NCBI GenBank assembly: GCA_012295275.1
Contig: CM022670.1
Coordinates: 996,001-1,060,000, forward strand
Length of the DNA: 64,000 bases
Direction: 5' to 3'
Source: Chrysomallon squamiferum
Taxonomy: Eukaryota > Mollusca > Gastropoda > Neomphalida > Peltospiridae
Shown: one piece after another, positions 19,701-34,700 of the stretch
Numbering within the stretch: the stretch's first letter is position 1
How the letters are laid out: each line of letters opens with the position of its first letter
The notes under the pieces: model-generated
The model's input: only the letters and a program-made list of their open reading frames with translations
Database searches by the model: none
What the model was told of the DNA's origin: nothing
Program-made: the position numbers and the translations under genes

Positions 19701-22700
19701 TTAAATTTTTATTAAATACATTTTTAATAGCTGTTATATATATATAAAAATGTTTTTATTAAAACTAGCTTTTGATAATTTTTTAGAATTATTCATACTG
19801 AACAACATACTTCATTTGCAATCAGTGTGGGCAGAATATTTTTATTTCATTAAACTTTCATTGTAATAATGAACATTATTTCTTCTAATAAATATAAAAT
19901 ACTAAACATTTTTCTTTTATATTGATATCACATTCATAAGGTGATGATTCTTGAATAATTAGCATATTTTCTAAATTGCCAGTTTATAATAATAAAACAA
20001 CCCTCTAGGCCCCTCTTCAATTTTTTAAAACATTTAAATTTTTTTTTTTTTGAATCAGAATACCAATTTAAACTTCTATCTGTCAGCTATTTCAGTGTTA
20101 TTAGTAATAAACCTTCCTGTATTAACTTTCTGTAGTTGCAATATGTAAATAGAATTAGGTTAAAAGATCTGAGAGCAATTTGTTGCAGTCTGGTGTGAAA
20201 TAGAGAATATTGATACTGTTTGGTATTACAGATGTTGGGAAATACTGCTGGCAAATTATGAAAAGGTTCCACACTAACAGCAAAAGCAGCAACAAGGCAT
20301 ATTTTAGTCAAATAAAAATACTTGAGAATGTGTTCGTATGATACTCAGTTTCTTTTTATTGGGTAACTCTCGGGAGTTAGTGTTTAAGATTAACCAATTG
20401 TGTTTGGGCTTCTGGTACATTATATTTGTCTTTTGCAAGTGATCCAGTTTGGAACTGAGACCTGTTTCAGCGATTCCAGTTTTATCTTTTGTTGACAAGA
20501 CCCAGTGCATGTTCTACAAACACCATAGTAGTAGTCTCTCAGACTGTCAAATGTGTCTTTAATACATGTATAAATGTCTTTGAGTGAAGTTTGAACATCC
20601 ATTACCCTCCTTTCTTCTGCCATGCCATACCTTGAATGTCACTGCTTTGATTAAATTGTTTTCTAAGTTAGTTTCTGTTTTTCAGACAATTTTTCATTCT
20701 CTGTCATAACAGCGTTTCATAACAGCGACAGAATCATCAGCATTTTTCATACATGTGAAATGCTCGTGTTTCCCTCTCATATTAACCCTGGATTTATATA
20801 GATACTGCTTGGCAGTAAACAATGTTAAATTGATTATATTATCTTCTTCAGAATAGTTTTGGTTTACTTAAATAATTGTTTGAGAATGTATTTGGAGTCT
20901 GTTTTGTTCTCCAGTTTATAACAGTACTGGTCCTTATCTTTTAGTAACAGATATTTTATTTGAATATATGTAGTTTGAAATTTTTTTTTATACATATCAT
21001 CAGAATCCTGTATAATGATTTTTATGCAACATGTTTTGGTATTTCTTTTATGTATTGATTTTATGACACATTTGCATTTTATTTCATTTAGTGTGAACAA
21101 CGTTAATAAATTTAAACGGGCTGATGTTAGTTTTAATTTAATAATAGATTTCTGAATCTAAATTTTTTTTTACGAGACTGTCAAGATGTCTTCAGCACAT
21201 CTAGATGACTAAAGCTCACATTAATTAGAACTTTAAAAAGGCTTGTACTAAATTACACACCAACTTATTCTTGTCTTTTCTGTGATTAATGTATTTATTT
21301 TATTTTTATTATTATTATATTATACAGTATACTGGAAAAGAAATTGCCTCCATTTTATTATTATTCTTACACACAAGGTTAACAAGGGATATTTTAATTT
21401 GTAGTGAGGTTTTTTTTTTTAGCTTACCGAAGAAATGTCAGTTTTCCTAATAAAATGTAGTATTTGTGAATTATAATTTTGAAATCTGAAATAGTATTTG
21501 AGCTAAAAGTTATTAATATTGGAGAAAAATGACATCACGTAGAATATTGCAGAAACAGCTGTTAAGTGTACTTTGATATCTTGTATTCCTGAAGTGTTGG
21601 ACGCACACAGTTGATACAACACATTTATTTAATAAGTAACATATGTTCAGAACTGTATGTACAAGATTATTGTAGTCAAACAGTGAAATGATATTTAATC
21701 TTTGAGTATCACATTTATGACTTTTACTCTTAGAATATTAACAGTGGAAATGTTGAATAACAAACTGTAATATATGCAGATATAAAATAAAATAGTAGAT
21801 ATATATCCATTTTATATCTACATTTTATAATACCACAGCAGATTTTTTCTAATTCAGCTGTGACTAACTTTCATAAGCTACATTTAAACAGGGTTAACAG
21901 TACTGGTGTGACATGAACATGAGGGTAAAATGTGTGTGTATGTGTCTGTGTCTATGTGCAAATTGATTTAGAAAAAAATTAAGTTACCAGTTGTGCATGC
22001 ATAAATGTCATTAGCCATAAAGATGTTTCACTAGCTCTTCATCTCTTTGCTTCTGCATGATGTTATAATAATATTATGAAACTAACTAAATAAAATGTGT
22101 TACTGCTATTTTAATCTAATCCCTACCCACACTCTTCATAAACAGTTTCAAATCCATTCCTGTAGTCCAAATCTCGTATGTAATGCAATTTTCTGGAAGC
22201 TGATTTAAAAATTTAAAAATTTCATGAAAATAAACTGACCATTGTCTTTTTGAAAATACATTTAACTGATCAATGGTACGCTTCACTGAAATTTTTATTT
22301 TGCCGACTTTTATCCTGCTCATCATAGTCCTAAATCACTTCATGATCAAATGTGTTGTATCTGCAGTGACATAAAATGATGAATTATAAAGAATTCCTGT
22401 AAAAAGAGCTTGAAGCGAAGGATTAGTTTTGTGTCAGTTTAATGTTAATAGCTCACGAATGACATTTTATCATTCACAGCAAGTGAGTATAATGAATCTC
22501 TAATCATTTGAATTAGTGATGGTTTTTCTCAAAATACATCTTCAAAAGAAAACAATGTTTGATAAACTGTGCTGTTTGCTGTTATGATTGATACCCAATT
22601 TTGTCTGTGGTGTGAGTATTTGTAATTTAATTATTTAATAAAATGTGACATGAATAGAGATAAGAAATTACATACAGAATATGTGGTTATATTTCTGTTC

Positions 22701-25700
22701 ACTGGGAAGTGGTACCTCCATAACATTCATAGCATGTAACATTTTAACACCAGTCTGAAGTTATTATCAAACAGCTGTAAAATACATAATTATAAACAGT
22801 CTACACTTCAAAAGAAACAACCAAAAAAGCAACAACAAACAACAACAACAAAATGCACCAACAGAAAAAACAAAAACCATATGCAAAACAGCCTTCCCAA
22901 ATAACAACAAACATTAAACTCAAAATAATGCACCAGAAACCTTCACCAAATCCTTTATCGTTTACCACATAAATTATTTTAAAAGTAAATGCATGAAAAC
23001 TAATTTTTTTATGTTTTATTTTACAATTGTAAAATGTGTTTACTTGTATAGCCTTGTAGAATTGACAGGTTTTCAGTGCTAGGCATGTTTCTAGGCTGAA
23101 CTGACTTAATATACTTAAAGACCTGCAAAAAAAAAAAAAAAAAAAAAAAGACCCTCCCCAATATATCTAAAAATCATATATTTTTTTTTTTTTTTTTTTT
23201 TAATAAGTTTTTATTCTCTTTTTCTCTGAAGCTTTTTATTAGAGGTTGTTGTTGGAAATTTTGTGTGCCTACAAAGAAAACAAGTCAGTCATAAACTTTC
23301 AGACCACGAATTAACATGTATTGATTATTCTTACATTTAAATAAACCAAATAGTAAAAAAGTATACTTTTAATTCTACAATTCTCTGTCTGTATTCACTT
23401 CTCATTTTCACTGAGAAATGAGTTTTCATGTGTTGGTCAAAGCAAATCAGATTTGCCTGATTTTCAGCATTACTGGGCTGAAAGTGTGAGGCTGGACAGA
23501 TCAGTGCAACTCGGAGTGGCAAGATACCAGTTCTTGATATATACAGTTCAGTTTCTTCAGTTTACTCAGATTATGCTTTTCTTTTGTGGAAACATGCTTA
23601 TAACATACACTTGTTAATAAGTAACAACTATACTTTTTATCTTTTAAAATTAAATGGTTTGTATACAAAGTTATTTGTAAATAGTTTCCTTTAAAAAATC
23701 CACAAAAACACAGAAGGGTTTTAAAAAAAAAAAAAAAAAAGAAGAAAAAAAAAGCACCAACTCTCACTCCCAAAATGTAATAAATTCCAGTATGTTACAT
23801 GAATCTTAAAACCAGTATCCTGAAAATCTATAAAATCACTGCATTGTCAAACTGTTCTAATGCATTCAGGCATAGAGACAGACACACAGACACATACAAA
23901 TACATACATACATACATACATATTGCTGTTTTTAATTTTTAATTATTATTATTATTAATGGAAAATGTAACTAATTTATAACATTCCCCCCCAAAAAAAG
24001 ATGAAAAAGAAAACATTTTCAAATAATGGCTTACGTTGAGGTATTTTGTGTTGTTATGTTTTGTGTGGTTCGCTGATGAGCATGTGTTATTTTATTGGAA
24101 AGAAGCCTAGCACTGACAGGTATACACACAGAATGATCCGTGAACTGGCTGGCCTAGTTTTCATAACTGTGATCCAACAGGTGCAGAATACAGTGTATTT
24201 GTCACAGCCAGTTGGTTTAACAGTGTGTATGTGTGTGTATGTGGCTTCTTCTTTCCTTGTTTTTACATATGGTAGGTTTAAAACCACCCACCAAAATTGT
24301 TTAGCAATACAGTTGTTGTATTCGTGGCATCGTTTATGTGTATGTTACATGCTTCACAGTGGCTATGGATGATAATGTTAAAATTGGAACTTTGAAAGGT
24401 AAATTTTAATTTACTTGTCTTTTTTTTCTTCTTTATTTGTGCTTTGCTGTTGTTATTGGGGTTTTTTGCTGTAAAGTAAGTTATACAGTTATAAGCAATA
24501 CTTTTTGATTACATTTATTTTTTTCATTTAAAGAAGTATTTGTTAATTGGCCCTTATTTCGTGCTAAATTTTACTGTTTTGGGAAATTATTTTTATTATT
24601 AAATGTTTTATTTTTATGAAATAATTAACGGACGCATTTTGGACACCAGTGGTGGAAATATTTTTACCTGCTTAGTTTCTTTTAAAAGAATTATTAATAT
24701 TGTTATCACTGTTTAAAAAAAAAAAAAAAAAACAATACCAGAGATACACAAAATTCATGTATAAATAGAATCCATTTATCACATATGCTGATATTCAGAA
24801 ATGGATTAATACAGTTAATAACATAAATGTTTATGTAAATCAGTATCACCTTGAGAAAATAAAAAATAAAAAAAGGGGGAAAAAAAGGTTTGAAGAGTTA
24901 ATAAGCTATCATGTTTGCATGGATAATGTACATTAGTCATTACAGCCCTGAAGTTAGCACATAGCTCAGAGCAGTATCTGTGTGACTTTAATAAGTTTTT
25001 AATTTTCTTTGAATATTAAGTGTTCCATTTGGGAATATATTAAATTACTGTGAAAATATTAACATGAATCTGCTGCAGGTAACAAATAATGAAAGAAAAA
25101 ATATGAGGACAGTTGTTCTACTGTTAATATAAATGTCAGACAACACCCTGTGTTGTTTACATCATTCACAACAGATCATCATTTTGAGGACATAATAAAG
25201 TTTGATGTTTTATAACATAGAAACTGAATTTAAAACAAAAAATATTTGTTTATAGGGTTTTACAAAAAAAAACTTTCAATTTATAAATAAGTGATAAATA
25301 GTAAATACTTATTAATTCCATAATCATTTACTGTGTTTACCTGTTAAATAAACCTATACCCATCTTTTTCTTCCCTTTTTCTTTCTTATTTCATCTGTCA
25401 TCATTTATAAATATTATAAAAATAACAGTTGCCCTCTGGGCATTCTTACAGAGCAGTTATGAAATGCATGGTGCATAACATCATGTATTCTAACTTAGTG
25501 AAAAGAAATTATCTTATTTTTTCATGTCCTTGATGTTATTTTACATATGTGCAGCAAAATGAAAAGAAGAAAAACAACACATTCGGATATTATCATGAAA
25601 AAACATAATTGACATGACGGCTATTAATTTAAAAAAAAAATCTATTAGTGAGAGGCACCCTAATTATTAACTAATATTTTTTATTTTTATCTTTATAGAG

Positions 25701-28700
25701 CAGAAGCAAGCTGAAAAAATACCAAAACCAGTAGTTCAGAGTCCGAAGAAAGTGGAAGTAAAGGTAATTTAAAAAAAAACTTGTTTGTCAGGCAGGTTAG
25801 TGGGGAAAAAAAAAATAAAGACAAAGAACAATGACGACATCTTTATCTTCAGTTGTAGCAAACCTTTTCTTCACAATGTCAACATAACTCTCTTCATCAT
25901 GTGCTGAGTCGTTCACTCTGAGTTACCTGCTGATGCTTTCCAACAGAGTTTTCAGTTGATTTTTTTCCAATTTATTTCTCAATCTAATATCTAATGTATG
26001 GAGTAGGTAACTGTATGCAAAGATTTAAGAATATATTTGTTTTTTTCATTAGACACGAATAGTGCCGTTCTCTAATAGCTGATGGATTATTACTGGTAAT
26101 GTCGTAGATGTCTCTGTAATTCAGTTGTTTTACACTGCTGATGTTGATGACAGAGATAAAGCATGTTTTTCTGCAGACAAGACACCTGATTTACATGGAA
26201 GTGCATTATTCATTTTCTCTTCTTTTTAAATTTCAGGAAACGCCACTTTCTGACGACAATTGGCCTGCATTAAGCGAAGTGACAGAGGTAATTGTGTTGT
26301 TTGGATCCTGTTTAAGTGTCTAATACATAACTTCATAGCATATTTTAAAACAACATGTATAAAAAGTACGTTTGACAGAGTGGCCTGTGCAGAAAAAGAA
26401 GCATCAAATTTTATATCATGTCCAGCTCCCCCCAAAAAACATACTCTACCCCCCTCATATTTTTTCTAGTAACAAGAATGAGTAAATGCTGATTGTATGT
26501 TGATACAACTCACTAAATATTTGTTTTGTCTCAGTGATTATAAATCTGTCTGAACACTGTGATGTTTCAATTGCACAGTGAGAGACAAACAAGTATTTAA
26601 AAATAAGAATGAAAATATGATCGTATGTTAATTCCATTTAAAACATTTGTATGATTAACATCATTTTTTAACGATATATAAAATTCACCTTTTTTAAATT
26701 TATATTTTACATGTTACATTTTGTGGATAAATATTCATATTTTTAGACATAATGTATAGATTTTTATTTCTATGAATAAAATATTAAAAATTAATAGAGT
26801 TTCATAAATGCAGAGTAACATTTAACTATGTTTTGTTTATATATTTTGTATCTAAATTTAAATTCAGTTTGAATGTTGCCAACATTTTACTTTATATTTG
26901 CTTAAAAATGTTACATTTCCATACAGTTTGGAAAATTAAATATCTATTGAACTAAAAACTTGAACTAAAACAAAGAGTCAGAAATAATGTTTAGTTGTTA
27001 GTATTAAAGAAAAAAACAGTGCTTGGAACATTCCTGGAAATTCTATTAATGTGGCACTGCTTAATCTTTTTTGTTTCTTCGCAGTCACAGAATGTTAACA
27101 AGAAAGTGCTATCACAGACAACAACGTCCCAGACAGTTACAATGAACAACTCGCAGCCGGCAGATTCAGGCGGTTACGAGTCCTCCAAGGAAAACAAGGA
27201 AAACACCACAGAAGAAGCTCCCCGAACACCAAAGGGGAAGAAATGTAATTTTCTCATTGTGCTTTATTTAATGATTTCATTTTTAAAATGATGCTTTTGC
27301 ATGCAACTTACTGCAGAGATATTACTCTTTCTACGTTTCTTTTATATCTGTGTCTGTGTTCGTCTGTCTGTAAGTCTGTCTCCATGTCAGTCTCTTTCTC
27401 TCTTCTTGTTTCTTCTGTTTTAATGTCAAAGGTTTTGCTGTTTATTTTGCTGAGAAGATATATTTGTAAAATGGCATGTTTTATGAGTAGCCCAAAATAA
27501 CGGTGGAATGTGTTTTTTCTGTTTTCAGCGGGTTCTCGACAAAAGTGGGTTCCGCTTGATATTGACCCACCAAAATCTGATCGAAGACAAAGAAGAAGCC
27601 GAAGTCAAGGGAGGGGTCCTGCCTCACCCTCCTCTGCCAGGCGCGATGGTAGGCGGGCCTCAGATAGACTAGCTCGAGGGGAAAAACGAGATGGTAAATC
27701 AGGTCATTTCAGTGGCAAATATTATGTAAAGATAAAATGAAAAACATGGTGCTATAATTAATTGAATTTGTTTCCAAATGAGTTGCTAATATGAGAATGG
27801 AAAAGATCTTTTGAATTTTAAATCTTATATTAGGAAACATTTACATTAAAAAGATTAAAAGAAATGGTTTGAAAAAATAAAATTTTAAATACTGATATTT
27901 ATGTGACAGGTGCTGATTCAAGGAACTGTAAAATAAAATTTAAAATACTGATATTTATGTGACAGGTGCTGAGTCGAGGAACTGGAGGGATGACATGGTG
28001 GGGTCTGGTGAGGGAAGAAGCAGCTACTCTCGTGGAAGACGAGGTCGAGGTCGTGGAGGAGTTAGAGGGCGTGGCCGTGGCCGAAGTAGTGACTCAAGTA
28101 AGTTTTTGAACACTGTTCATTTCCTCTCTTACTGGGCGTCGTGTCATCATTCACAGGATCAGTCGACATCTGTGCTTCCCATATCAGCCAGTGACCCTCA
28201 TTTCAGAGATTTTGCTGTGTGTTTATTACTTTCAGAGGTTAATCTCATCTTGGTCATTAATTCACTCTATTTTACCCACTGTCCACACAGAACCAGTCCA
28301 GCATGAATATTCAGCTCAGTATAATAAATTTCTTCCTATTGACATCAGCGAATTTTTACATCATACAACCTATGTCTTTTATTTATAATTTCTTACATTT
28401 CATTTGATTAATTCTGACAAGGTTTGTCTGTAAACAAATTTACATTTTATTGATTAATTTGTACAAATTTCATTGTTTTCTGATGGTTGTTTTCAGGTGG
28501 AGAGTTTCAGCCATTTACGTTTGATGATCAGGCTGTGTTTGGTGACCAGAATTTCAGTCCAGCCTTTGGAGGAACTGTTTATTTTACTTCACCATCTGTA
28601 GACAACACAGTGGTGAAAGAATTTGTTAAAAAACAGATGTAAGTCTAGAACTGTGCATGTTTAAAATGACATAAATACAAATTCAGAGTTAATGTTTTGT

Positions 28701-31700
28701 AATCTCAAAGTTTCAGTAGTATAAACTGAAAACTGTTGCAATAAATATTCCAAATTATGTTTAGTTCAGAACCTGGAAAAATTAAAATTGTCATGAAAAA
28801 AAAAAATAGGAATGTTGTATAAGATAATTATAATACAAAATTGTAATTGGTAAACTGGCAAAGCTTATTTAGACTTTACAGCAAATGAGAATTAAATGAA
28901 TTTAAAGAAAAAAATAAAACAGATGAAAAAGTTAATTGAGAAATTAAAAAAAAAAAAAAAATGAAAGCTTTAATAGATCAAAAAGTGAATTGTCAGGGAG
29001 AACAAAAAACCCAACAAAATGAGATAACAAAAAGAGGCATTTGAAGGGAAATGTTTGTTTTTAAATTTCAGAGAGTATTACTTCAGTGAGGAGAATCTGC
29101 AGCGAGACTTCTTCCTCAGACGCCGCATGGATTCTGACGGCTGGATTCCTGTCAGTCTGATAGCCAGCTTCCACAGAGTGCAGGCTCTCACCCAGGACCT
29201 GGATCTCATCATCGAGGTGAGTCATAACTTTGTAACTAGAATATACTGATACAGGAACAGTATTTTAAAAGTGAAATTAAGTTTAAAAAAAAACAAGTAA
29301 AAATAAAAAAATTAGAAAAAATTAAGTGTTGGAAAAAGGTGATGACAATAATGGCTTTGTGACCACAAATGTGCACATACATTGATTTCTTTTTTTGTGT
29401 AATTGTAAAAGGTAAGAGATCTAAATAGTGAACAAAAATAATACATATCCTTTCCATGCATTTCAAACTACAGTTATAAGCTCAGTAATTTTTACAAACA
29501 TATACATGCTTCTAGGAATATCATTCATAGATTAATCCTGCAGTTGATAAAATATTTTTAAACTTCTTGAATTTTTACATTTTTAGGCACTTTCTGAGAG
29601 CACCATTGTCGAGCTGTCAGAAGACAACCTGCAGGTTCGTGGTAAAGACAATCCTTCAAAATGGCCGCTCGAGGGACCAGCCTTGATAGCAGCATCCAAG
29701 CTGCACGTGGATGTCCCAGAATTTGTACCTGGCAAACCTTTTCACTTTCAACAGCAAGGTGTGTACTTCTCTTCATGTTTAATAAAAACTAACATTTTGG
29801 TTTTTTTCAGCCCAAGTTTTCTGTCTGCTGTGTAAAAGATGGGGAGAACACATTCATGAATTCTTACAAAAAACGTAGTATTATTTCTTCGTTTTCAGTT
29901 AATATAAAGAATTACTCCCAATGTGTAATGTCATACCAATTAATTAATTAATTAACTGAATTTGTTTTCAACTAAAAATACGTTTCACAGCAAATAGCTA
30001 TCCAAGTTGTTAAAATGAGCACAAAAAATAATTTTTGAATTTTAAATCCTACATTAGGAAAAATTTACATTAAAAAGAAAAGAAAAAAGAATGCTTTGAA
30101 AATACAGTTGTCACACCACTTGGATTTCATTAGATAGCAACCGATTTCTTGATTCACACAACAATCAGTGCTGTTATATCTGTTGATACAAACTGTAGTG
30201 AAGTGTCATCAAATCAGCATTCATTTTTGATTGATACAAAATGATCATGATGTTTTTCTTCAGATGACGACGATGACGACGATGATGATGATGATGATGA
30301 CGACAGCAAAGATCAGGATGATCTACGATGGCAGGAGATGTCATGGTTGTCAAGTCCACACCCATCAACCCACATCTTATCTACAAGTGCTCCTGAGCTG
30401 CAGGGAGAGTGGAGGGAGGTTCGCAGGCGAGAGAAGAAAGCTGCCAAAGAGAGGTCGGAGGCCAAAGAGAAGTCTGACTCGAAGGTTTGAGTTCAATCTT
30501 TGTCTCAGTTACTCCAGCAGTCTGTCTGTCTGTCTGTGACAGTGATAGCTTTCATGTAGCTCCATCTTGTATATCATAATTGCAAATTTCTTACAGAGCT
30601 CACTTGCATGCATGCATGCATGCATGCACGTGCACACACACACACACACACACACACACTCAGAGCTTTTAATATGAATTCTACCAGATGTTGACCTTTT
30701 ATTTGCATGATGGTACTTCGGTCAGAAGAAACAACAGTGGATATTCAGGATGACCAGTTGAGTTGGTCAGTCTCTGATTGAACTGTTTGAAAATCATTTC
30801 TGCACTTACTGAACACAACACAGTGTCAATGTTTGCTTTCAATAAAAGAAATAATTAGGAGTGATATGCATGATTGAAAATACAGCACAAAACTGAATAG
30901 TGTATTGTACAGTGATAACATTTGAATTGTTTGCCACACACAGATATTATTAAACTTTTGTACTAAATACTTTTCTCACAACAAATGAATGTCACGTTTG
31001 ATCTGTACTAATGGAAATACATCTGTTACATTACTTTGGCATTTCAAAATTCAGTTCTTTTTATAATCAGTTGCTCTGACAACCAAATGTGTTAGATGAT
31101 TTCCACTAACTTCCTTTGCTCCTGTTTGTAAGATGTTTATAATAGGAGAATGTCAAAAAAATATCAAACATTCTGCTTCGAATAAATAAATATTTTGCCA
31201 TAACCCAAATAAATGATTTATGATTGTTATTTACAACCTTAATCATTAACAGTAACACCAGCTTGTTACGGTATATTTTAATCTAATGTCTTGTACTGAA
31301 ATTAATAGTAATTTGTACATTTATTACTGTCAGTAGCTGGCTCTTTTTTGTTGTTTTTTATGTGGTTTTCATTTAAAAACATTTTTAAACTATTTTTGAA
31401 TATTTTAATATTAATATTTTTGAATATTTTAATCAGAATGGGTCTAAGTCTGAACAACAGGAGCAGGAAGAACTTGATTTTCTGTTTGATGAAGAACTGG
31501 AAGAACTTGATGTTGGTCGCAGAAATAACTTCACTGACTGGTCAGTTGTTTTATTATTAGTAACAACAGTTGCAATTATAATAATAATAATAATAGTACT
31601 AGTAGTAGTAATAATAAAAATAATAATATAATAATACTAACTATAATAGTAATAATAGTAATAGTAATAATAATAAAAGTAATAAAAAGAACAATAATAA

Positions 31701-31745
31701 TAACAGTAATGATGATAATAATAATAGTAGCAGTAATAATAGTAA

Positions 31746-31777
<32 letters not shown>

Positions 31778-34700
31778 AGATTAATTTACAACAACTTTAT
31801 AATAGAAATACTTGATGTTTTTAAAAACTGATCCTTCATGTCAAATTTATTATGTAGGACAATAGTGATATATTTACAACTGAACAGTAACTTGTTACTG
31901 TTAAAAGGCAATATTTCAAAAACATTCGACCTGGATTTGGGATATCTTTTAAAAAACACCATCAGTGTTTATGACTGACAAATATCTGACTTTATTTTTA
32001 AACATTTTGTTGCAGGTCTGATGAATCTGACGATGAGCTGGCAGACAGTGACATTTCAAAGATCCTGATTGTCACTCAGACTCCCCCAGCATACAGAAAA
32101 CACCCTGGGGGGGACAGGACGGGAGACTACGTACCCCGAGCCAAGATGACATCAGAACTGTTCAAGATCATCAACGATGGTCTGTACTACTACGAGCAGG
32201 ACTTGTGGGATGAAACCAATAAGGTAGTTTTGTTTGTCTTTTGTTCATGTCTTTGTATTCATTTCATAGTGTGTCTGTTTGCTGATGTAGTTACTTTCGT
32301 TTCAAAGTAGTTTATAATTATTTTTACCATCATTCTGGTGTTTCTGTTTAGATAGCGTTTTCTGTTTTCATGTGTTATATTTCGACCTGTAGTTCTGTTT
32401 TCATTGTCGATTACTGGCTCTGAATTTTAAATATATGTATATATGTATGTTTCAAATATTATCTATAAATGGAGTTTTTATATTGCATCATAGTTCTTTT
32501 CTTTTCTTAGTATTATTATTTTTGTCTTGGTTTGTAGTTTTGAAGGGAATTCTCAATTTTTAATTCATTATCTCAGTGATTATACCTCAGTTACTGAACA
32601 CAGTACTGTGATGTATCAATTGCACAATGAGATAAACTAATTACACCTAAATAGAAGTTAGCTCTAGCAGACAGTACTTCAGTCTTCAAATTGTTTATCA
32701 GTATATCAGTTTTACATTACTCAGCTGTAAACTGACAAATTGTTTAGTCCATGTTAATTAAATAATGTAATAAAAATTTTAAAATCTGTTTTCAGTAATG
32801 TTATGTTTTTGTTTAATGACAAAAAAAATGTAAAACGTCTGAAGTGTGTGAGTTTATTTGACAAATTAACCAGCTGACAAGTTCACTGATTGATAGGTTA
32901 AGTCTTTGACAAGTAAACATACTGACAAGTTAACTCAATAATTAAGATCATTCTTTGACAAGTTTAGGTCTTTGAAAAGATAAGTCTTTGACAAGTTAAT
33001 TTTTGACAAAGTAACTGACAATTTAAATATTTGACAAATAACTAATTGTTCGTAGAAATTTGAATTGCAGCTGGACCTCAGTGCTATTCGCACTGTAAAT
33101 CTGATAACTAAAGAACAGTTCGAGAATCTGACTCCTTCAACACAGAGCCAGTCAAAACAAGAGCTTCCTCCACCCCCACCCCCCTTTGTTCAAACCAGTG
33201 GTCAGTATCTCCTTTTTTTTTTTTTTTTTTTTTTTTTAAAAACAATGAATTTTTATTTACATAAGATCAAATACAGTCATACATGAGCAGTTACAATAGA
33301 TACTAAGCATTGTTAAAACATACAAGTAATTTAATATTAAAATGGCAAAATTAATTTTGTAATAATTTGTTTATAATACTAAAAGGTTTTATAATTTAAT
33401 TTTTTTTATTCATGACCAAAATTTAGGACTATTTGAGGAAACGAACAAAGTAAAACATTTTGTTTGCTGAAATGTTATTTTTATAAACTTTATTCTAGGA
33501 ACAAAAAAATAAATAAATAAAAAGATAAAATAATATATTTCTGTAGATTACTTAAAGAGATTAAGTGTATAATTTCCACACACATCGGGCAACGTCTTGT
33601 TTCACTGTATATGAGATGTGTTCAGTTGTGTGGGACATCAACGCCCTTTGTATGTGTTTAGTTCTGTGTGGACTTGACTGAAAACAAGGTGCTACAAGTG
33701 TGACACCCAACATCCAGTGAAGTACTAGTGTTGTTAATAAGACATACTTGAGTAATGTAGAAGAAGAGAATAGTTTTAAAGATTCACTTTTAAAATGTAT
33801 TTTTTTTTAAAATACAGAAGCGAGAAAAGTCCCATCTCCACAGACTCCACACGGAGGAGCGATGGCGCAGTCGCTGCCCACCCGAGTCCCAGACACGCCT
33901 GGGCGGCGAGACCAGGGACCTCGCACACCTCACAGTCGAAACAAAGCTCCGAGGTTTTATCCAGTTGTGAAGGACTCGTCAAAACCACCTGACCCACAGG
34001 TAACATTTGTCTGATGAAGCCAAAACAAAAATAAAATATTTAAAAAAAACACAAATAAAACCCTGTAAATACATTTAAAAAATAGAATAAAAAAAATTTG
34101 CATGAAGGATTAAAGAATAAATTCTTCTCAGTACATGTGTTTGGGCATTTCTCACTAGTGTTCAATAATTGGATTACCAAAAATAATAGTGGTGTGTTTC
34201 CTCATCTGTGGAATTGTTCTTATGTCTGATCTTGATAAATTAAAATTTAAAAAAATGTAAATATAATAAAACATGTCTTGACAAAATATAGAGTAAAATT
34301 ATAAGATTTAGTGGTAGATGCATTATTGAAAAATAGGTTAATAATTCACATATTAATTCCAGAAATTACCATCTGTAAAAATACATTTCTAATTTTCTGG
34401 TCACATCTGATTATTGATAAGTAAATTATTGTTTTTGAAACTTCAGTATTATTACTGTTAATATTATTATTATTATAATATAACTGCAAATAACATGAAG
34501 CATTTTTTTTGCATTGATCAATAGATTCTATTGCAGTAAAAATGTCTTAATTTTGATTTCACACAAATCCAAACAACAAACCTGTATTATACATATACAC
34601 GCGCACGCGCACACGCACACACACACACACACACACAAATTCACAGACACTGATAAATAAATTGTTTCCACACACATCGGGCAACGTCTTGTTTCACTGT

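Larger units (their letters stand above)
13786..25698 (+). other. LARP1: LARP1 intron 1 (11.9 kb), no gene recognised
   Basis: AT-rich with many short runs: poly-A near 14719, 16041-16062 and 16988-17011, (AAAAC)n at 16392-16431, a facing poly-A/poly-T pair at about 23125-23201 and an (ATAC)n near 23900-23922. Minus-strand frames at 20087-20623 overlap in different phases and resemble no family I know. No tRNA, snRNA or alternative LARP1 exon was recognised. Long first introns often hold regulatory elements. Confidence 0.6.

Noticed and set aside
24046-24372. 108-codon plus-strand frame in LARP1 intron 1
   Set aside because: Cys/Val/Tyr-rich sequence from GT-rich DNA (GTGTGTATGTGTGTGTATG); no splice sites fitting LARP1 and no family resemblance.
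30174-30368. Minus-strand frame with a His run
   Set aside because: Antisense of the LARP1 Asp-run exon.
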